DNA from: Topomyia yanbarensis
Lineage: Eukaryota > Arthropoda > Insecta > Diptera > Culicidae
Reading direction: 5' to 3'
Assembly (NCBI RefSeq): GCF_030247195.1
Contig: NC_080672.1
Location: 11,222,001 to 11,286,000, forward strand
DNA length: 64,000 bases
Part shown: in pieces, positions 20,086-32,700 of the stretch
Layout: every line of letters begins with the position of its first letter
How positions within the stretch are numbered: position 1 is the stretch's first letter
Notes under the pieces: model-generated
Seen by the model: only the letters and a program-made list of their open reading frames with translations
The model's database searches: none
Told to the model about the DNA's origin: nothing
Made by a program: the position numbers and the translations under genes

Positions 20086-23000
20086 CTAGATTAGGATATT
20101 TTTCGATTTAATATAAAGGTAGATGAGAGACATATAGGGAAAATCGCGACTTGCCAGGATATCCTGAACTGGGACATTGGGTGGTCTATCTCGGGCCCGG
20201 GGGGAATCCTTTAGCTGCGATCTGGTGCCATAATACCCAGCGCACGCCCAAACAACGTGATCGATGTCGTGATAACCTTTATTACAAGCGCACCGACTAC
20301 TCTTTGCGAGCCCAATACGCCGCAAATGCGCATCCAATGTGTAGTGGTTGGACATAAGCCGGGACATTACACGTATGAAATCCCGATCCACATCCACCCC
20401 CCCCCCGAACCAAGGCTTCGTTGATACCTTTGGGATAATCGAATGTAGCCATCGTCCAAGTTCCCCATTGCACCATGAGTTTTGCCAACTGTCGAGTGTC
20501 CTCTGATGACAAATACTGAAAAATTCGTTGAAGCAAATTGGTCTTTCGTAGATTGCTAAAGAGTCGGCCTTTTCATTACCCGGAATAGAGCAATGAGAGG
20601 GGACCCAAACAAAGGTAATCTGGTAAGATTTTTCAGATAACTTGCGCAAAGACTCCCGTATCTTCCCCGGAAAATACGGGAATTGCTTTTTAGGCTTCAC
20701 CGTACGAAGAGCCTCGATAGAGCTGAGGCTGTCCGAAATGATTAAGTAGTGCTCTGTGGGCAGAGTCTCGATGATGTCAAGGGTGTACTGAATAGCAACT
20801 AATTCTGCGACGTAAACTGAAGCTGGATCATTGAGCTTGAATGAAGCGGTGATAGTATTGTTGAAGATACCGAAGCCAGTGGACCCATCGAAATTTGATC
20901 CGTCAGTGTAGAACATTTTGTCACAGTCGACTTCTCGGAATTTATTATAAAATATATTGGAGATCACTTGCGGGCGTATATGATCCGGGATTCCACGAAT
21001 TTCCTCCTTCATGGATGTGTCGAAGAACACAGTAGAATCAGAAGTATCTAGGAAACGAACCCGATTGGGATTGTACGAAGAAGGATTGATGCTCTGTGCC
21101 ATGTAGTCGAAGTACAAGGACATAAATCGGGTTTGAGAATTAAGCTCGACGAGCCTCTCGAAATTTTGAATCACCAACGGGTTCAGAATGTCGCATCGGA
21201 TGAGCAATCGATATGAGAGTTCCCAAAATCGATTTTTTAGCGGGAGAACGCCTGCCAGCACTTCGAGACTCATCGTTTGTGTCGAGTGCATGCAACCCAA
21301 GGTAATGCGCAAACAACGATACTGGATTCTCTCTAGTTTCATGAAGTGTATATTCGCAGCGGAGCGGAAACAGAAACACCCGTATTCCATCACCGACAAT
21401 ATCGTTGTTTGGTACAACCTGATCAGGTCTCCTGGGTGGGCCCCCCACCGTGTTCCAGTTATTGTTCGGAGAAAATTGATCCTTTGTTGGCATTTCTGTT
21501 TCAGATACCTAATGTGACATCCCCAGGTTCCTTTAGAGTCGAACCAGACCCCGAGATATTTAAATGTGAAAACCTGATTGATCGTTTCACCCATTAATAG
21601 AAGCTGGAGTTGCGCCGGCTCACGCTTCCTAGAAAAAACAACCAACTCAGTTTTCTCCGTGGAGAACTCAATACCCAGCTGAAGAGCCCAAGCAGACAAA
21701 TTGTCCAAGGTATTTTGTAATGGTCCTTGCAAGTCGGCAGCTTTGGGCCCTGTAACAGAGACCACCCCGTCGTCTGCAAGTTGCCTTAGCGTGCATGAAT
21801 TGGCAAGACAATCGTCAATGTCATTCACGTAAAAATTGTAGAGCAGGGGACTTAGACATGAGCCCTGGGGAAGACCCATGTAGCTAAATCGCGACGTTGT
21901 TAAATCGCCATGCGAAAAGTGCATGTGCTTTTCGGACAACAGGTTTAGCAAAAAGTTATTTAAAATTGGTGAAAGACCATGCTGGTGCAGCTTCTCTGAC
22001 AGAATGTTGAGAGAAACTGAGTCAAAAGCCCCCTTAATAGCCATTTGGATTTCTGTAGAAAGCAACGCAAGGCAATCGTTCGTCCCTTTGCCTTTGCGGA
22101 AGCCAAATTGTGTATCTGACAGTAAGCCATTTGCTTCAACCCAATTGTCGAGGTGAAACAAGATCATTTTCTCGAACAACTTCCGAATACTGGACAGCAT
22201 TGCAATCGGTCGATACGAATTGTGGTCGGAGGCGGGTTTTCCTGGCAGATTCTTCAGCAAATTGAATTTGATTCTGTCCAACCCTGGGGCGTTATTGTTG
22301 CATGACAAGAGAGCAAGTGAGAATTCCACAATCCACAATCGAATTTCTGTACCGGGACAGAGTCCGAACAGATCTTCTTGGCGAAAGCAAATATCCAGCG
22401 CTTTGAATATTCCACGTTTTCGTAAGTACTGTTTCGGTTACGCATACGTCGAGCCGTACCCCAAAGAGTGCTCATCGCTGTTTCTCTCGTTAACCCGTCG
22501 ACGAACCGGCGCCAATAACTGCGTTTTTTGGCTTTCATTAGACTCTTCATTCGCTTTTCTAACGACGCGTACTGTTGATAGCTAGCGGGTAACCCGTCTT
22601 CCCGGAAAGCCTTATATGCAGTGGACTTTTCCGCCTACAGCTCTGAGCACTCTTTATCCCACCACAGGGTGGGAGTCCGTCCATGGGTATTCGCGCTGGG
22701 TACTGGTTTAGTCTGAGCTTGATTCGCACTGTCGAGAATCAAGCCAGCCAAAAACCTGTACTCTTCCTCCGGCGGAAGTTTTTGAGTGGATTCGATTTTA
22801 ACGGATATCGCGGTCGCGTAACTCTTTCAATCAATGTTCCGTGTGAGGTCATACGAGACATTGATTGTTTCTGATGATCTGGTAATTGAAATTACGATAG
22901 GAAAATGATCGCTACCGTGGGGATCAGGGATCACGTTCCACATGCAATCTAACTGTAGCGATGTCGAGCAAAGCGACAAATCCAACGCGCTTGCGCGTGC

Positions 23001-23514
23001 TGGTTGTGTAGGAATCCGCGTTATTTCTCCCGTGTTTAAGATGGTCATGTTGAAATTGTCGCAAAGATCTTGGATTAATGTTGATCTATTATCATCATGA
23101 AGACAGCCCCATACCGTACCGTGCGAGTTAAAGTCTCCCAGAACTAGCCGCGGTGACGGTAAGGATTCCGTGATATTACAAAGCGTTCGGTGCCCTACCG
23201 AGGCTCTAGGAGGAATGTAGATGGAAGCAATGCAAAGGTCTTTACCTTTGATACAAACTTGACAAGCGACAATTTCAATGCCTGGTGTCGAAGGGAGGTT
23301 AATTCGGTTGAAAGAATAGCACTTTTTGATCCCCAAAAGTACTCCTCCATAGGGGTCTTCTCAATCCATACGAATTATATTAAAGTCGTGGAAGTTGAGA
23401 TTTATATCGGAAGTTTAAACTATGTAGTAAAAATTTGAAGGAATCGAGAATACTTCTGCTGTTCCACTGTAGAACAGTGATCAATTCGGTGGACTCGTTC
23501 GATGACTTAGCCAT
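20086..23514 (-). pseudogene. ORF2: endonuclease-RT-RNase H polyprotein, inactivated
   Basis: ORF2 starts at ATG 23514 (MAKSSNESTELITVLQWNSR) and is quickly frameshifted. An APE-type endonuclease block (22827-23336) shows VLGDFNSHGTVWG and GSDHFPIVIS. The long frame 20086-22338 holds the reverse transcriptase (FRKGKGTND, GLPQGSCLSPLLYNFYVNDI, QLADDGVVSV in place of the usual YADD) and RNase H (MFYTDGSN, VYVAELVAI, IISDSLSSIEAL, WVPSHCSIPGNEKADSLA). A terminal CX3-type knuckle (CACNKGYHDIDHVVWAC) follows. Two internal deletions remove parts of the RT domain, including the stretch before GAFDSV where the first catalytic Asp should be. The enzyme cannot be active. Another short deletion follows ADSLA. 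Confidence 0.9.
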
Positions 23515-23619
23515 CGAAGGATACGATCGCTCCAAGGAGGGGCCAATTAGGAGTCAACTGCTTGAAAAATGTTTGCACTATAGGGAGAAAACGTATCAGA
23601 AGGCTTTTAAGAGGATCAG

Positions 23620-24740
23620 TTACATTGAAAGCTGATTACTGGACTGAGTGTCTGTTTGAATAAAGGGGACACTTGGGATTTCTGGTGTCCCTGGAAGTGG
23701 TGGGTACTCCTTGTTAGAATTAAAATTTCCAAGTCCTGGAGCAACTCGCTTCGGCTTTAGGACAGCACTTCCGTTGAATTTATTAGATGTTGTTGGCGCA
23801 CTCTGAGGGGACGACAAATTGGCACTCTTACGAGGCAATCTAGGGGAGGCAAGATTTTTCCTCTTCCTGGACTCCCCCTGTTAACGAGAGATGTTCCCTC
23901 TTGAGGATCATCAGATTTTTGCTCAACGTTAGCCAAACCAGTAAAGATATTTTCGGACAGGGCAGATGGCGAAGCATTCTTTAGCATTTCTGCATAGGAG
24001 CGACTCGAGCGTTCCTTAAGGGAGCGCTTAATTTTATCCACGCGCTGCTTGTACGCAGGGCATGATTTAAGAGCATGCGAAGGGCCCCCGCAGCAAATAC
24101 ACTTTTCAGTTTCTTTGTCGCAAGAGTCATCCTCATGCTCTCCTTCGCTGCAGCTTATGACCCGCGGTACAAACAGGCGAACAGGTAGGTGAACCTTGTC
24201 AAGGAGGATGTAGTTGGGAAGCGAAGACCCGGCGAATGTCACCCGAAGCGATCCTGATAGAGAGTAGGTTGTCTTACCTCCCTCGGTGTTTGCGGTATAC
24301 AATTGTTTTCATTCCAAGCTCTTAATCTGTTGAAGTGAGGGGTCCTTAAAGCAACCAACTCCGTGCTCCAACAGTTCTTTGCATTTCAGGCCCGGTTCGG
24401 ACACTACCCCATCGATTTCTACGGCCATAGCAGGCACGTACGCTCTAAATTCCCGCGTAAAGCGCTCACAGCAAGCAATCGCGTTTGCCTGGCCGAGATC
24501 ACTCACTAGAACACGTATCTTGTTTGCCCGAACACGTATTATCTGAGTTACGGCCGGGTAATTAGCAGTCAGATCTCGAGAAAGTTTTAATATATTAACC
24601 GGTTTCTCTCCGGTCCGAAAATATACCACCCATGGCCCAGAGGAACCTTCTGGATACTGCTTTATACGGGGAGCAATGCCAGTGTTAGGGGGATCAGGGA
24701 CTTCCATGATTACATCAGATGGTATTTCGCCCTCGGCCAT
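23620..24740 (-). pseudogene. ORF1 gag-like nucleic-acid-binding protein, broken
   Basis: ATG at 24740 starts MAEGEIPSDVIMEVPDPPNT. The frame stops near 24309 and resumes at once in another frame (24302-23757) carrying CICCGGPSHALKSCPAYKQR, a CX2CX4HX5C zinc knuckle, then KERSSRSYAEMLKNASPSAL. A final frame (23838-23620) reads SSPQSAPTTSNKFNGSAVLK and ends with a stop at 23620. ORF1s of this group usually have more than one knuckle; an upstream one seems deleted before CSEGEHEDDS. ORF2 begins about 105 bp downstream. Confidence 0.85.
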
Positions 24741-24998
24741 TTAAGCACGAGGGCAGAGCGTTATATAAACGGGAATGTGTCTTATTATTTGATTACAAGG
24801 TAGAGTAAAAGTAGGGAAAAGGAAAGAAAGCAAACGAGGAAAAAAAAATAAAGCAAAACTTATCTGCAAACAACGTCGATTGTTCCGCACCAGCGAAAAC
24901 AATGTACTGGATTTACTGCCGGCACCAGCAGAATGGCAGCTAACGAACGAACAAAGGATGACCTTCAATCACTGAAATTTACACACCGAACACCACTG

Positions 24999-25214
24999 TG
25001 AAATATAACGATCCGTTCCGTTCAAAGGTTGGGAGACATATATTAAAATCGATTTGTTTTAACTTTTAAATACGGGCGGACTGTAGCACAAAATGGCGAC
25101 CAAGCGCCTCGACAGGAAAGAGTGGTTGCATACGTTTTCATGAAAAGGGGACATTTCTTTTGTCGTTCCGAATAACAACCAGCGGATTTTTATTTTCATT
25201 ATAATTGCAACAAT
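24999..25214. other. Spacer between the retroelement and the E75 3' end
   Basis: Contains GGTTGGGAGACATAT and CGACAGGAAAGAGTGG; no ORF. This is presumed 3' flank of E75. Confidence 0.4.
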
Positions 25215-27423
25215 GAAGCAATATTTAATACTTTATTTCATTCAATCATTCCTCAATTCAACTGTATTTTTTTTGTTTGTTTGTTGGTTTGTTTAATTTC
25301 CTGTTCTCGCAAAAAAGGTGTTTTGTTTCTAGTTTTACTCTCATCTTCACATTACAACTTGTTTTTTTTTCTTCTTATTTTTGCACGCTTTGTCTCTTAT
25401 TATCTTGTGTTTTGCTCTGTTTATTTATCTTCATAGATTTACTTTCCATACAATTATATAAGGGATTTTGTTCTGTTCTTTTTTTTTGTTTGGATTTTTT
25501 CTTCTTATTCACTTCTGGCTCATGCATTGGTGAGTGAGTGTGTCTGTGTATGTGTGAGGGTGTATTTTTCTGGTATGTCTCATTTTAATTTGTTTCCGTT
25601 TTTTTTACTCGCACTCTCTCGCTCACTCGAATCACGCTCGCACTCAGCATTCGTTCTTGTTTTTTTAAATGTTACACAGCTATAGTTCTAATTCTAAACC
25701 TTCTTGCTTACACGTGTAGGGTTGTTTTTCTGTTGCACATTTTTTTTCTCTTTCGCCACCTGTTTTCCATCTGCAGTAGTTTCGGGTGTGAATCTCTCTC
25801 ACACACACACATATTTTGCTTATTTAATTTCATCTCACTTGAATTACTCGTCACTCACTGCTTACTAGGGCTAGTAGTAGTCGTAGTAGTAGTAGTAGTA
25901 GTAATCTAAATTGATAGCATCACTCCCGCTTACGTTCCACCACGTTTTCAAGTTTTTTAAACTTAGTTCACTTGTTTACATTTTTTTTAAAACATTGATC
26001 CATTTTGTCTTAGTTTTGATAAAGTTTTTTGCTTCTCTCGTTTAAAAAAAAGTCATAATAGTAAAGAAACAAATTAATTGTGTCAATTAAAAAAAACGGT
26101 CGCTTTAAATTAAAGTTTGGTCACGTATGTGTTGTGTGTGTTTCTTTAATCATAACACTTTTATTTCGATTGCTATTTACATTTTTTTTTTGTTTCTGTT
26201 GGAAAACATGAAGGACAAAATTTTAAGAGAATAAGAAAAATAATAAGCAATTGTTTCAATAAATAAAAATCTGCGTGCTTTCATTTTTAAAAATTATAGT
26301 AATAATTCTAATTACACTATTTACATGTTTTACTTGGTTTTTGAACAAGCTGCAGCTTGAGTTTTTTTTTTCATCAATTTCTTTCATTAAAAAGTAGTTT
26401 TAAATAATCTTTTTGCTGTGAAATTAATAAGAACGGATTGACAATTTCACTGATTTTTCTTCAATTGTTTTTGCCTTACGTTAGAGTACGGTTTTTGTTT
26501 ATCATTTTATCTTCTACCAGCTAATTCATATCATCTCCATCTGCTTTTAAAACGTTTTCATCTCACTTTGATTGGTGATTTTCAATTGTTTTTTGTTTAT
26601 TTCCTTCCTCGGGCACACACACTGAAAAAATGTGTTTGGTAAAATTTGGAATATTTCTTCCTGCTTGATTTACTTCGTTTGTTTCAAACTTTGGACCGGA
26701 GGGGCTTAATTCCGTCAGTATTTACAATTTGCGATGGTTGTTTTTTTTTATTCTTTCTCCTACTTTCTTCCATTACAAATTCATTTCCGCTTAACTTTGA
26801 GTGAGTTTTCAATCATTATGAATCATTTATCTCTTATTATGACCTATTTACTAAAGAAAACGTTTTTTTTTGTTAATCGTTCCGTCTGGTTGTCTTCTTG
26901 TGTTTGGCTTTTTACTTCAACTTCTAGTGCTTCCTTCTCATGCTCACCAGCGAACACTAACGCGATCTGTTTGCTTTCTGCTGGCCAGCCAGCCAGCCTT
27001 TCTTCTATCTCTATCTTCTTTTTTTCTCTCTTTTCATGCGTCTTTTGATGTGTATTTTTTGTCTCTTTCCTCTGCGTTTGTATTTGTGTTATTTTTTCCT
27101 GTATTTGGAAGATGGGGGAAAATAGAGATCCTCATTTTTGCATGCATGCTTTATAAAATATCAACATTCTGCTTGTTTTTTTTTGTTTAGTTTTGTCCGA
27201 TTTACACAGTTATCAGTAGTAGTAGTTTGTAGTAGTAATAATAGCAGCAACAGATTGCATCCGTTTATCTTTTTTGCTCTTCCATTTTTTTTTGTAATAA
27301 AATACCATCATACTAGAATAGTTTCTCTTACTGTTTTAAACTTTGTACAGCTTGCCGTAAACTGATCTGCCTCTTTCTTTTTTGTTTTATTCTACTGCAA
27401 TTAGTTGTGTCTCTCGAAAAGGC
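25215..27423 (-). other. E75: E75 3' untranslated region (inferred)
   Basis: Directly downstream of the E75 stop, about 2.2 kb is strongly A-rich on the mRNA strand. It contains several ATTTA pentamers (plus-strand TAAAT near 25669, 26107, 26263 and 26400) and a CTA/TAC microsatellite at about 25870-25903. No exon-like ORF is present. The sense-strand signal AATAAA (plus 25232-25237) gives a plausible end near 25215. AU-rich 3' UTRs fit the short-lived mRNAs of ecdysone early genes. Extent is inferred from composition and the poly(A) signal, not from transcript evidence. Confidence 0.6.
25232..25237 (-). terminator. E75: Candidate poly(A) signal of E75
   Basis: Minus-strand AATAAA in the context ATGAAATAAAGTATT. 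Other AATAAA hexamers exist upstream in the UTR (for example plus 25420-25425), so alternative ends are likely. Confidence 0.45.
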
Positions 27424-29748
27424 TTATGCTTCCAGTAGCACCTTGTGGATGGTGGTTACAGGGCCGCCAGGATTCGCACCATTGGTAGTAGTAGTTGTGG
27501 CATTCATTGACGAGGTGGCTGAGGAAGAAGAGGCGTGACCGCTGCTGCGAATCGGTGCCGGGGAGGGTGATTTTTTCGAGAGGTTTAGTGGAGCATCGAC
27601 GGCACCGGAACCGTGTCCGGCAATGTCGACCTGTAGTTCCAGTAGGCGGGGTGATTGGGAGGGTACCGTTACCATCGAAGACGACAGCTGGGGAGATCCG
27701 ATGGGACCGGTGGTTGTGCTGGCCGGTGCCATGGAAGCAACCGGTGGCGAGATCGATGTCGAATGTGGTGACTGGAAGTAGCGAATGCTACTGCTGCTGG
27801 AAGAGGAGGAAGTGTCTGCACTTCCGGTGGAATTGAGCGACGGGGAGGGTGTCTGTTGGCGGGTGGTTGTGATTACACTCGTTGGACCACCTTGCCATCT
27901 GCTACTGCTACCGCCGTTGTTACTCGTAGACGAAGAGGAATATGGACAACCAGCGTTGGCGGCGGATGAGGCAGATGATGCACTGCCATTACTGCTGCTG
28001 CTGCTACTGCTGCTAGATGTTAGCGGTGAGACCGACGAGGATCGTGGACTGCACACTTGTAGACCACTTCGATAGGGTGGTCCCTGATGGTCTGCTGGAT
28101 GGTGCTGAGCTTGTTGGTGCGATTCTCGCATGATGTAATTGTGGATGATGTCGGAACGTTTCATCTGTTCCGGTGTCATCGTCGGTTGTTCCATCAAAGA
28201 TTTGGCCAGAACCGAGTGGGTGCTGGACAGGGAAGACGACTGATGGCTTGCCGGTGGAGTGGCAGAAAGTTGATGATGATGATGCTGATGATGGTGGTGA
28301 TGATGATTGTTGTGGAGGCTTTGGTGTGGTGACTGATTCAGTGGACGCGTTAAATGCATGTGAAGCTGGGATTGTGGCTGCTGAGGAGGAGATTGAAGGC
28401 CTCCGTGTGAGCTGCTACTGTGCGCTAAAACCACAGAATTCGTTGCGGCGCTGGAGCAGGATCCAGAGGACGATGACGGTTTAGGCGAGTGTGATGAAAT
28501 TGTGATTGTAGACGACGAGGAAGATGAGCAGGGAGCAGGTTCTGCTTCACTCTCCCGCTGCCGCATCGCACGGAACTTTTTGTGAGGCTTGTATGCCTCG
28601 TCCATCAAACTGTTGGTATCGTACAGTGGCGGTGCCTGGAGGACACGCTTCAAAACGGGCATGTTCTCCACAATGTGCCGCTTATCATCCGATTGATCCT
28701 CCAGGGAAGACCGTGGGCTTGAACAGGATGACGATCCACTGCTGACCGGTTTATGATCATGTTTTTCATTTCCGGACTCAATTCCGGAATCGGTGGGAGA
28801 GTCCAATTTCCTGTACCGTACGTGATGTGTTCCAACCGAACGAATTACCGGAGTAATTGTTAGGCCATTCTGCGCCAAATGCGCCGCCCCACCAATAATA
28901 TCATCTTCTGCCGACGATCCGGAACTTGCCCGATGACGAATCGGACATTGACCCGACAAGCTAGCAGCCAACAGCGGAGCCGAAGCACTCAACGACGAAG
29001 CCGCATGCGAGTAGTCCAAAGTCGTTTCAGCCGACTCCGTACTGGAAACCGAACCCATCGGACTTTTAGCCACATCCTCCACAATATTGCCGTCGCAACT
29101 CCACGTACCGTTTGAGTTGGGACTCTTGGCTAGCTCTTCCTCCGCACTCCACATCTGCTGCCGCAACATTTCCTTGTGTTCCGTCCGGAACACGACCAGT
29201 TTCTCCGTGTGCAAGGTACTCAACGTTCTCAAATCAGGCATCGTTCTCAACAGTTCCTGCATAAATTCCGGCTTATCTGGCCGGTTCTGCGAAACGATCG
29301 ACTGCAGACAAGCCTTCAGCTTCGAGTACATCCGCTCGATCAGTTCCACATTTCGCAATCCGGGCCGATCCGGGGTAATCAGCACAATGGCACAGAACAG
29401 ACCAATCTCCGCATCGGTCAGGTTCATCGAGTTCATCCGTTCCGCAAAGTTGAACGTCGAATCGACCAGGAACCGTGCGTTGGCTCCGTTCTGGATAGTA
29501 TCCCGGCGCATCACCTGCCCATTCAGACAGATGATCGAGTTAATTTGCGAGTCGAACATGCAGATCAGCCGCACGAACAGCGCATCAAACAGGCCCGCCT
29601 TCAGCAGGGTAAACTTGTCGTCCTGCGTCAGCAGCTGGAAGCCGGGAATCATACCGGCAAAGTCGATCACACCGCGGATGACGTGGGCAAAGCGCTGGCT
29701 AAACTCCTGCTCCGATTGCAGCTCCGGGGCCGGGTTCAGCGGACATGC
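27424..29748 (-). CDS. E75: E75 terminal exon: ligand-binding and F domains
   Basis: The exon opens after CTCAAACAG with ACPLNPAPELQSEQEFSQRF and ends TTIHKVLLEA then TAA (27424-27426): 774 codons plus stop, phase 0 with exon 42724-42959. The first ~200 residues are the bulk of the ligand-binding domain (GVIDFAGMIPGFQLLTQDDK, LKAGLFDALFVRLICMFDSQ, LTDAEIGLFCAIVLITPDRPG, LRTLSTLHTEKLVVFRTEHK), which binds heme and senses NO/CO in insect E75. The long F domain is Ser/Pro/His-rich with a His tract near E75D residue 585, a conserved KRSDIIHNYIMRES block, and PLNLS at about 820-824, a CtBP-type corepressor motif. Length and domain order match E75 and the frame is intact. CTG/GAT trinucleotide runs encode the Ser and His tracts. 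Confidence 0.97.
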   Translation of the reverse strand, partial: ACPLNPAPELQSEQEFSQRFAHVIRGVIDFAGMIPGFQLLTQDDKFTLLKAGLFDALFVRLICMFDSQINSIICLNGQVMRRDTIQNGANARFLVDSTFNFAERMNSMNLTDAEIGLFCAIVLITPDRPGLRNVELIERMYSKLKACLQSIVSQNRPDKPEFMQELLRTMPDLRTLSTLHTEKLVVFRTEHKEMLRQQMWSAEEELAKSPNSNGTWSCDGNIVEDVAKSPMGSVSSTESAETTLDYSHAASSLSASAPLLAASLSGQCPIRHRASSGSSAEDDIIGGAAHLAQNGLTITPVIRSVGTHHVRYRKLDSPTDSGIESGNEKHDHKPVSSGSSSCSSPRSSLEDQSDDKRHIVENMPVLKRVLQAPPLYDTNSLMDEAYKPHKKFRAMRQRESEAEPAPCSSSSSSTITISSHSPKPSSSSGSCSSAATNSVVLAHSSSSHGGLQSPPQQPQSQLHMHLTRPLNQSPHQSLHNNHHHHHHQHHHHQLSATPPASHQSSSLSSTHSVLAKSLMEQPTMTPEQMKRSDIIHNYIMRESHQQAQHHPADHQGPPYRSGLQVCSPRSSSVSPLTSSSSSSSSSNGSASSASSAANAGCPYSSSSTSNNGGSSSRWQGGPTSVITTTRQQTPSPSLNSTGSADTSSSSSSSSIRYFQSPHSTSISPPVASMAPASTTTGPIGSPQLSSSMVTVPSQSPRLLELQVDIAGHGSGAVDAPLNLSKKSPSPAPIRSSGHASSSSATSSMNATTTTTNGANPGGPVTTIHKVLLEA

Positions 29749-32700
29749 CTGTTTGAGGGGAGAAAGGAGACTCTTGTTAGTTGAGGTTGTTTTTTGTAAA
29801 ATATATTATTTAGGAATGATTAAGAGGTAAGATGGAAAAATAATGATTTTTGACAGATTTCTTCCCAACACTTAACACCGGCTACTAGATTGTCAGTAAA
29901 TAATTCGATTGAATCCATATAACCGTCTCTCTTGTGACGCTTTCAACTGCCCAAAGCTATCAGCATGGGTTGCTGTGATAAATTTGAATTTTGCGCGAAA
30001 CCGGTGCTCCATGCTGCAAAAGCTTTTGCAATGCAGAGCGTGAACTTTGGTGAGAGGTGAGCTTTCAGGCCGGTATGGCGATAGCAGAAAAATGAGCGAA
30101 TATGGACACTCATAAAAATCATCACGAAGAATCAATTATTTTCATGCATATATTTTTTCTCGAAATCGGTGTTAGGTTTCTGAAATATATTCTACTGATG
30201 TAATGGATGATATTTTGACACTTTTCGGAAAACGTGTTTTAAATACTTTGGGCAATGTTCGTGATTAAACATTTCATACATCTATTTCTTAAATTTTACT
30301 CTTTCTGAAATTTTCAAATCGAATTGAAAATTCGATACCAATCTCGAATTTCTCCCCATTTTTGAACGAGAGTCTAAACAGTCTGAGACAGACAGTCTGA
30401 GAAATTTTGCACATTATGAGTTGAAAATCTTGGCTCCCACATTTCTGGCTAAGTTTATTTTGATTCTCGTCAAAGTTCACATTGACCATATTTACACGGA
30501 AATTAGAGCGATTTTTTTAATTTATGGAGCAGAAGTACGTCTATAAGTAGAATGTTTGCCTTTCAAAAGGCGAATAAGAATAATCTTCCAGCGCTCTCAA
30601 AAGTACTATTCCCGTCCTAATTCGCTGTAGATAAATCCCGCATAATGTAGTTATCACGTTGAGCTTGATAATCGCCAACTATCTATAGGGAGAGAAATTA
30701 TTTGATACAGTCGACTAGATAGACTGTCAAGCATGGGATTGTCAGTCTAGCAGATAATATACGTAGGAAACAAATCGCCCTCGTCTCTTTTCATTTGTAA
30801 TTGTATAAATTGCGATCAATTCTGAGAAATTCGGAGTCACTCTGTGGGATAAAAGTACCCCACATTTGAGCTGTCCGCGTTGAGTTTCTGACAATTCTCT
30901 TCATTTTTCAAAATTAAAGGAAACAAATGCTAAAACTAATTGAACTAAATTGGTACACAACCGACCTGAATTCGATTTCCAACCCATGTGTACAATATTA
31001 GATTGTACTAATAAGAAAAAGGCAGTTAAAGCTTCCTCAATAACAAAAAAAAAACATCATGCAAGTAACATTTTCAAACACCATACAACAATTTTCAATT
31101 TGCATATTTTTTTATAAAAACTAGATAATTTTATATTTGTTTAGTAAATTTAAAGTAAATTGCAAAACTTTGAAACTAAGTTGAGCTAATTCATTCTGAT
31201 TTCTGATCCTACATGAAATTTCATTCATCCTGCAATTGGACAGTTATGAACAGACATTTCTAAACGTGGTTTTTAACTGTTATGAGACAATTTTGAACTC
31301 AAACTATGCAAGTCTCCAACATTGAATTACTGCATACTGAGCGAACAAAATTAAAATCAGCAAGAACAGAACATGCTTCGTAAAACCCACTTTTAAAAAC
31401 ATTTGAATGTAAAAATCGCATATAAACTTCAAAATCAAAAAATCAGACTGGAGGTCTTTGTTTGAAAAACCTTCAGTGTAAAACCAGGAGAAAAAATATA
31501 TAACTTGTATGTAACGATATACGGATTTTCCTGCGAACAGATTATTTATTTTTAATCGCTTTTCATCCTTCCCGACTTTTTCGGGGTAGAACTTTTTACG
31601 CAACTTTTTAAGCTGATGGATCTTAGTCTAATATTTTATGCTTGAAGTTTCTGTCCGATTTTTACATTTGAATGTATGCAAAGCAGATTTTACGAAGCAT
31701 AATCTGTCATTGCGACTTTTATTTTCGGTCACTCACATGCTACTCACAAAATTTGCCTTCTAAATTTCTAGTGTAATTTATGGCTTTTCGCTACTCTCCG
31801 AGCACAGCTATTAACAAAAGAGAAATGTTTTCTCTTTCATTTACAGTTGATTTATATGTACTCTTATCATCAATTTTGCGGAAATTTGATAATTTCTATT
31901 TTGCGGCTCTTCAATGGATTTTTAATAGGGGATAGGGATTTTTTCTCAAATGTGCAATAAATATTGAAAAAAATGTTACACTTTTATACTGTTACCAGAA
32001 CGACCCAACGGAAAGACATAAATGTGGTAGTTCTGAATCAAATTTATTTCAATTTCATTAAGTTAGACAGGTAAACTTGTTTGGCTTATATTTTTTCCGG
32101 AGTGAATCATACAGTGAAATTAAAATGAATAACGGACTTCAATTTCACGTACGATTATTACAGAGTTGCATTCCTCTATTATTGAAGAGTATATTCAAGT
32201 TTTATTGACAGAATAGAAACTCAAAATGACCCGTGTTTTAAGGACAGAAAACAGAGGTGCTTTAAAATTTCAACTTATTCGTATAATTCTTTGTTCAATA
32301 GAAAAAAAAATAATTTCAAATCCTTGAGAAAATTAAATGAAATTAAATTTCGATTTTTTTTTCGTAAATTAATACTAGACGCGTAGGAATCCAAAAAAAC
32401 TACAAAGCTACAAAAAGTAGCTTGAGCTCTATCCAGAAGTGATTCCCGTAGAATGAAATAAAAGTCCATAGTGAAAAGTGAAGGATTTGGTTCCGGGAAT
32501 TACTTGATACACCAGTGAATTCTGAGCTATGGATGCAATATACACTCTTAAAGAGCCAGTTTTTGACAAGCTTGTGTTTTAGCGTTTTTGTTGTGCATAT
32601 ATAAGGAAACTTCGGTTAAATATCAGTTTACTACATTAAGTGTGGTGAAACGGACATTGAAAATTAATCTGGGGAAATAGATTTGAAATATCAAATTCTC

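Larger units (their letters stand above)
19372..24998 (-). mobile_element. Loner/I-like non-LTR retrotransposon, decayed
   Basis: The order on the minus strand is: 5' start near CAGTGGTGTTCGG (24998), leader, ORF1 with a CCHC knuckle, ORF2 with endonuclease, reverse transcriptase and RNase H, a 3' UTR with tandem repeats, and an AAATAAACGAACTGAATAAAAAAAA tail at 19372. Length is about 5.6 kb, close to a full-length insect element. Both ORFs carry stops, frameshifts and internal deletions. No convincing target duplication was found. It lies in the same orientation as E75, immediately beyond its 3' end. Clade name (Loner within the I group) is from memory of mosquito elements. Confidence 0.85.

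Noticed and set aside
29087..29830. 247-codon plus-strand frame and the 202-codon frame 29176-29784
   Set aside because: Both are antisense shadows of the E75 ligand-binding exon, whose minus-strand frame is a clear family match with proper splice sites.
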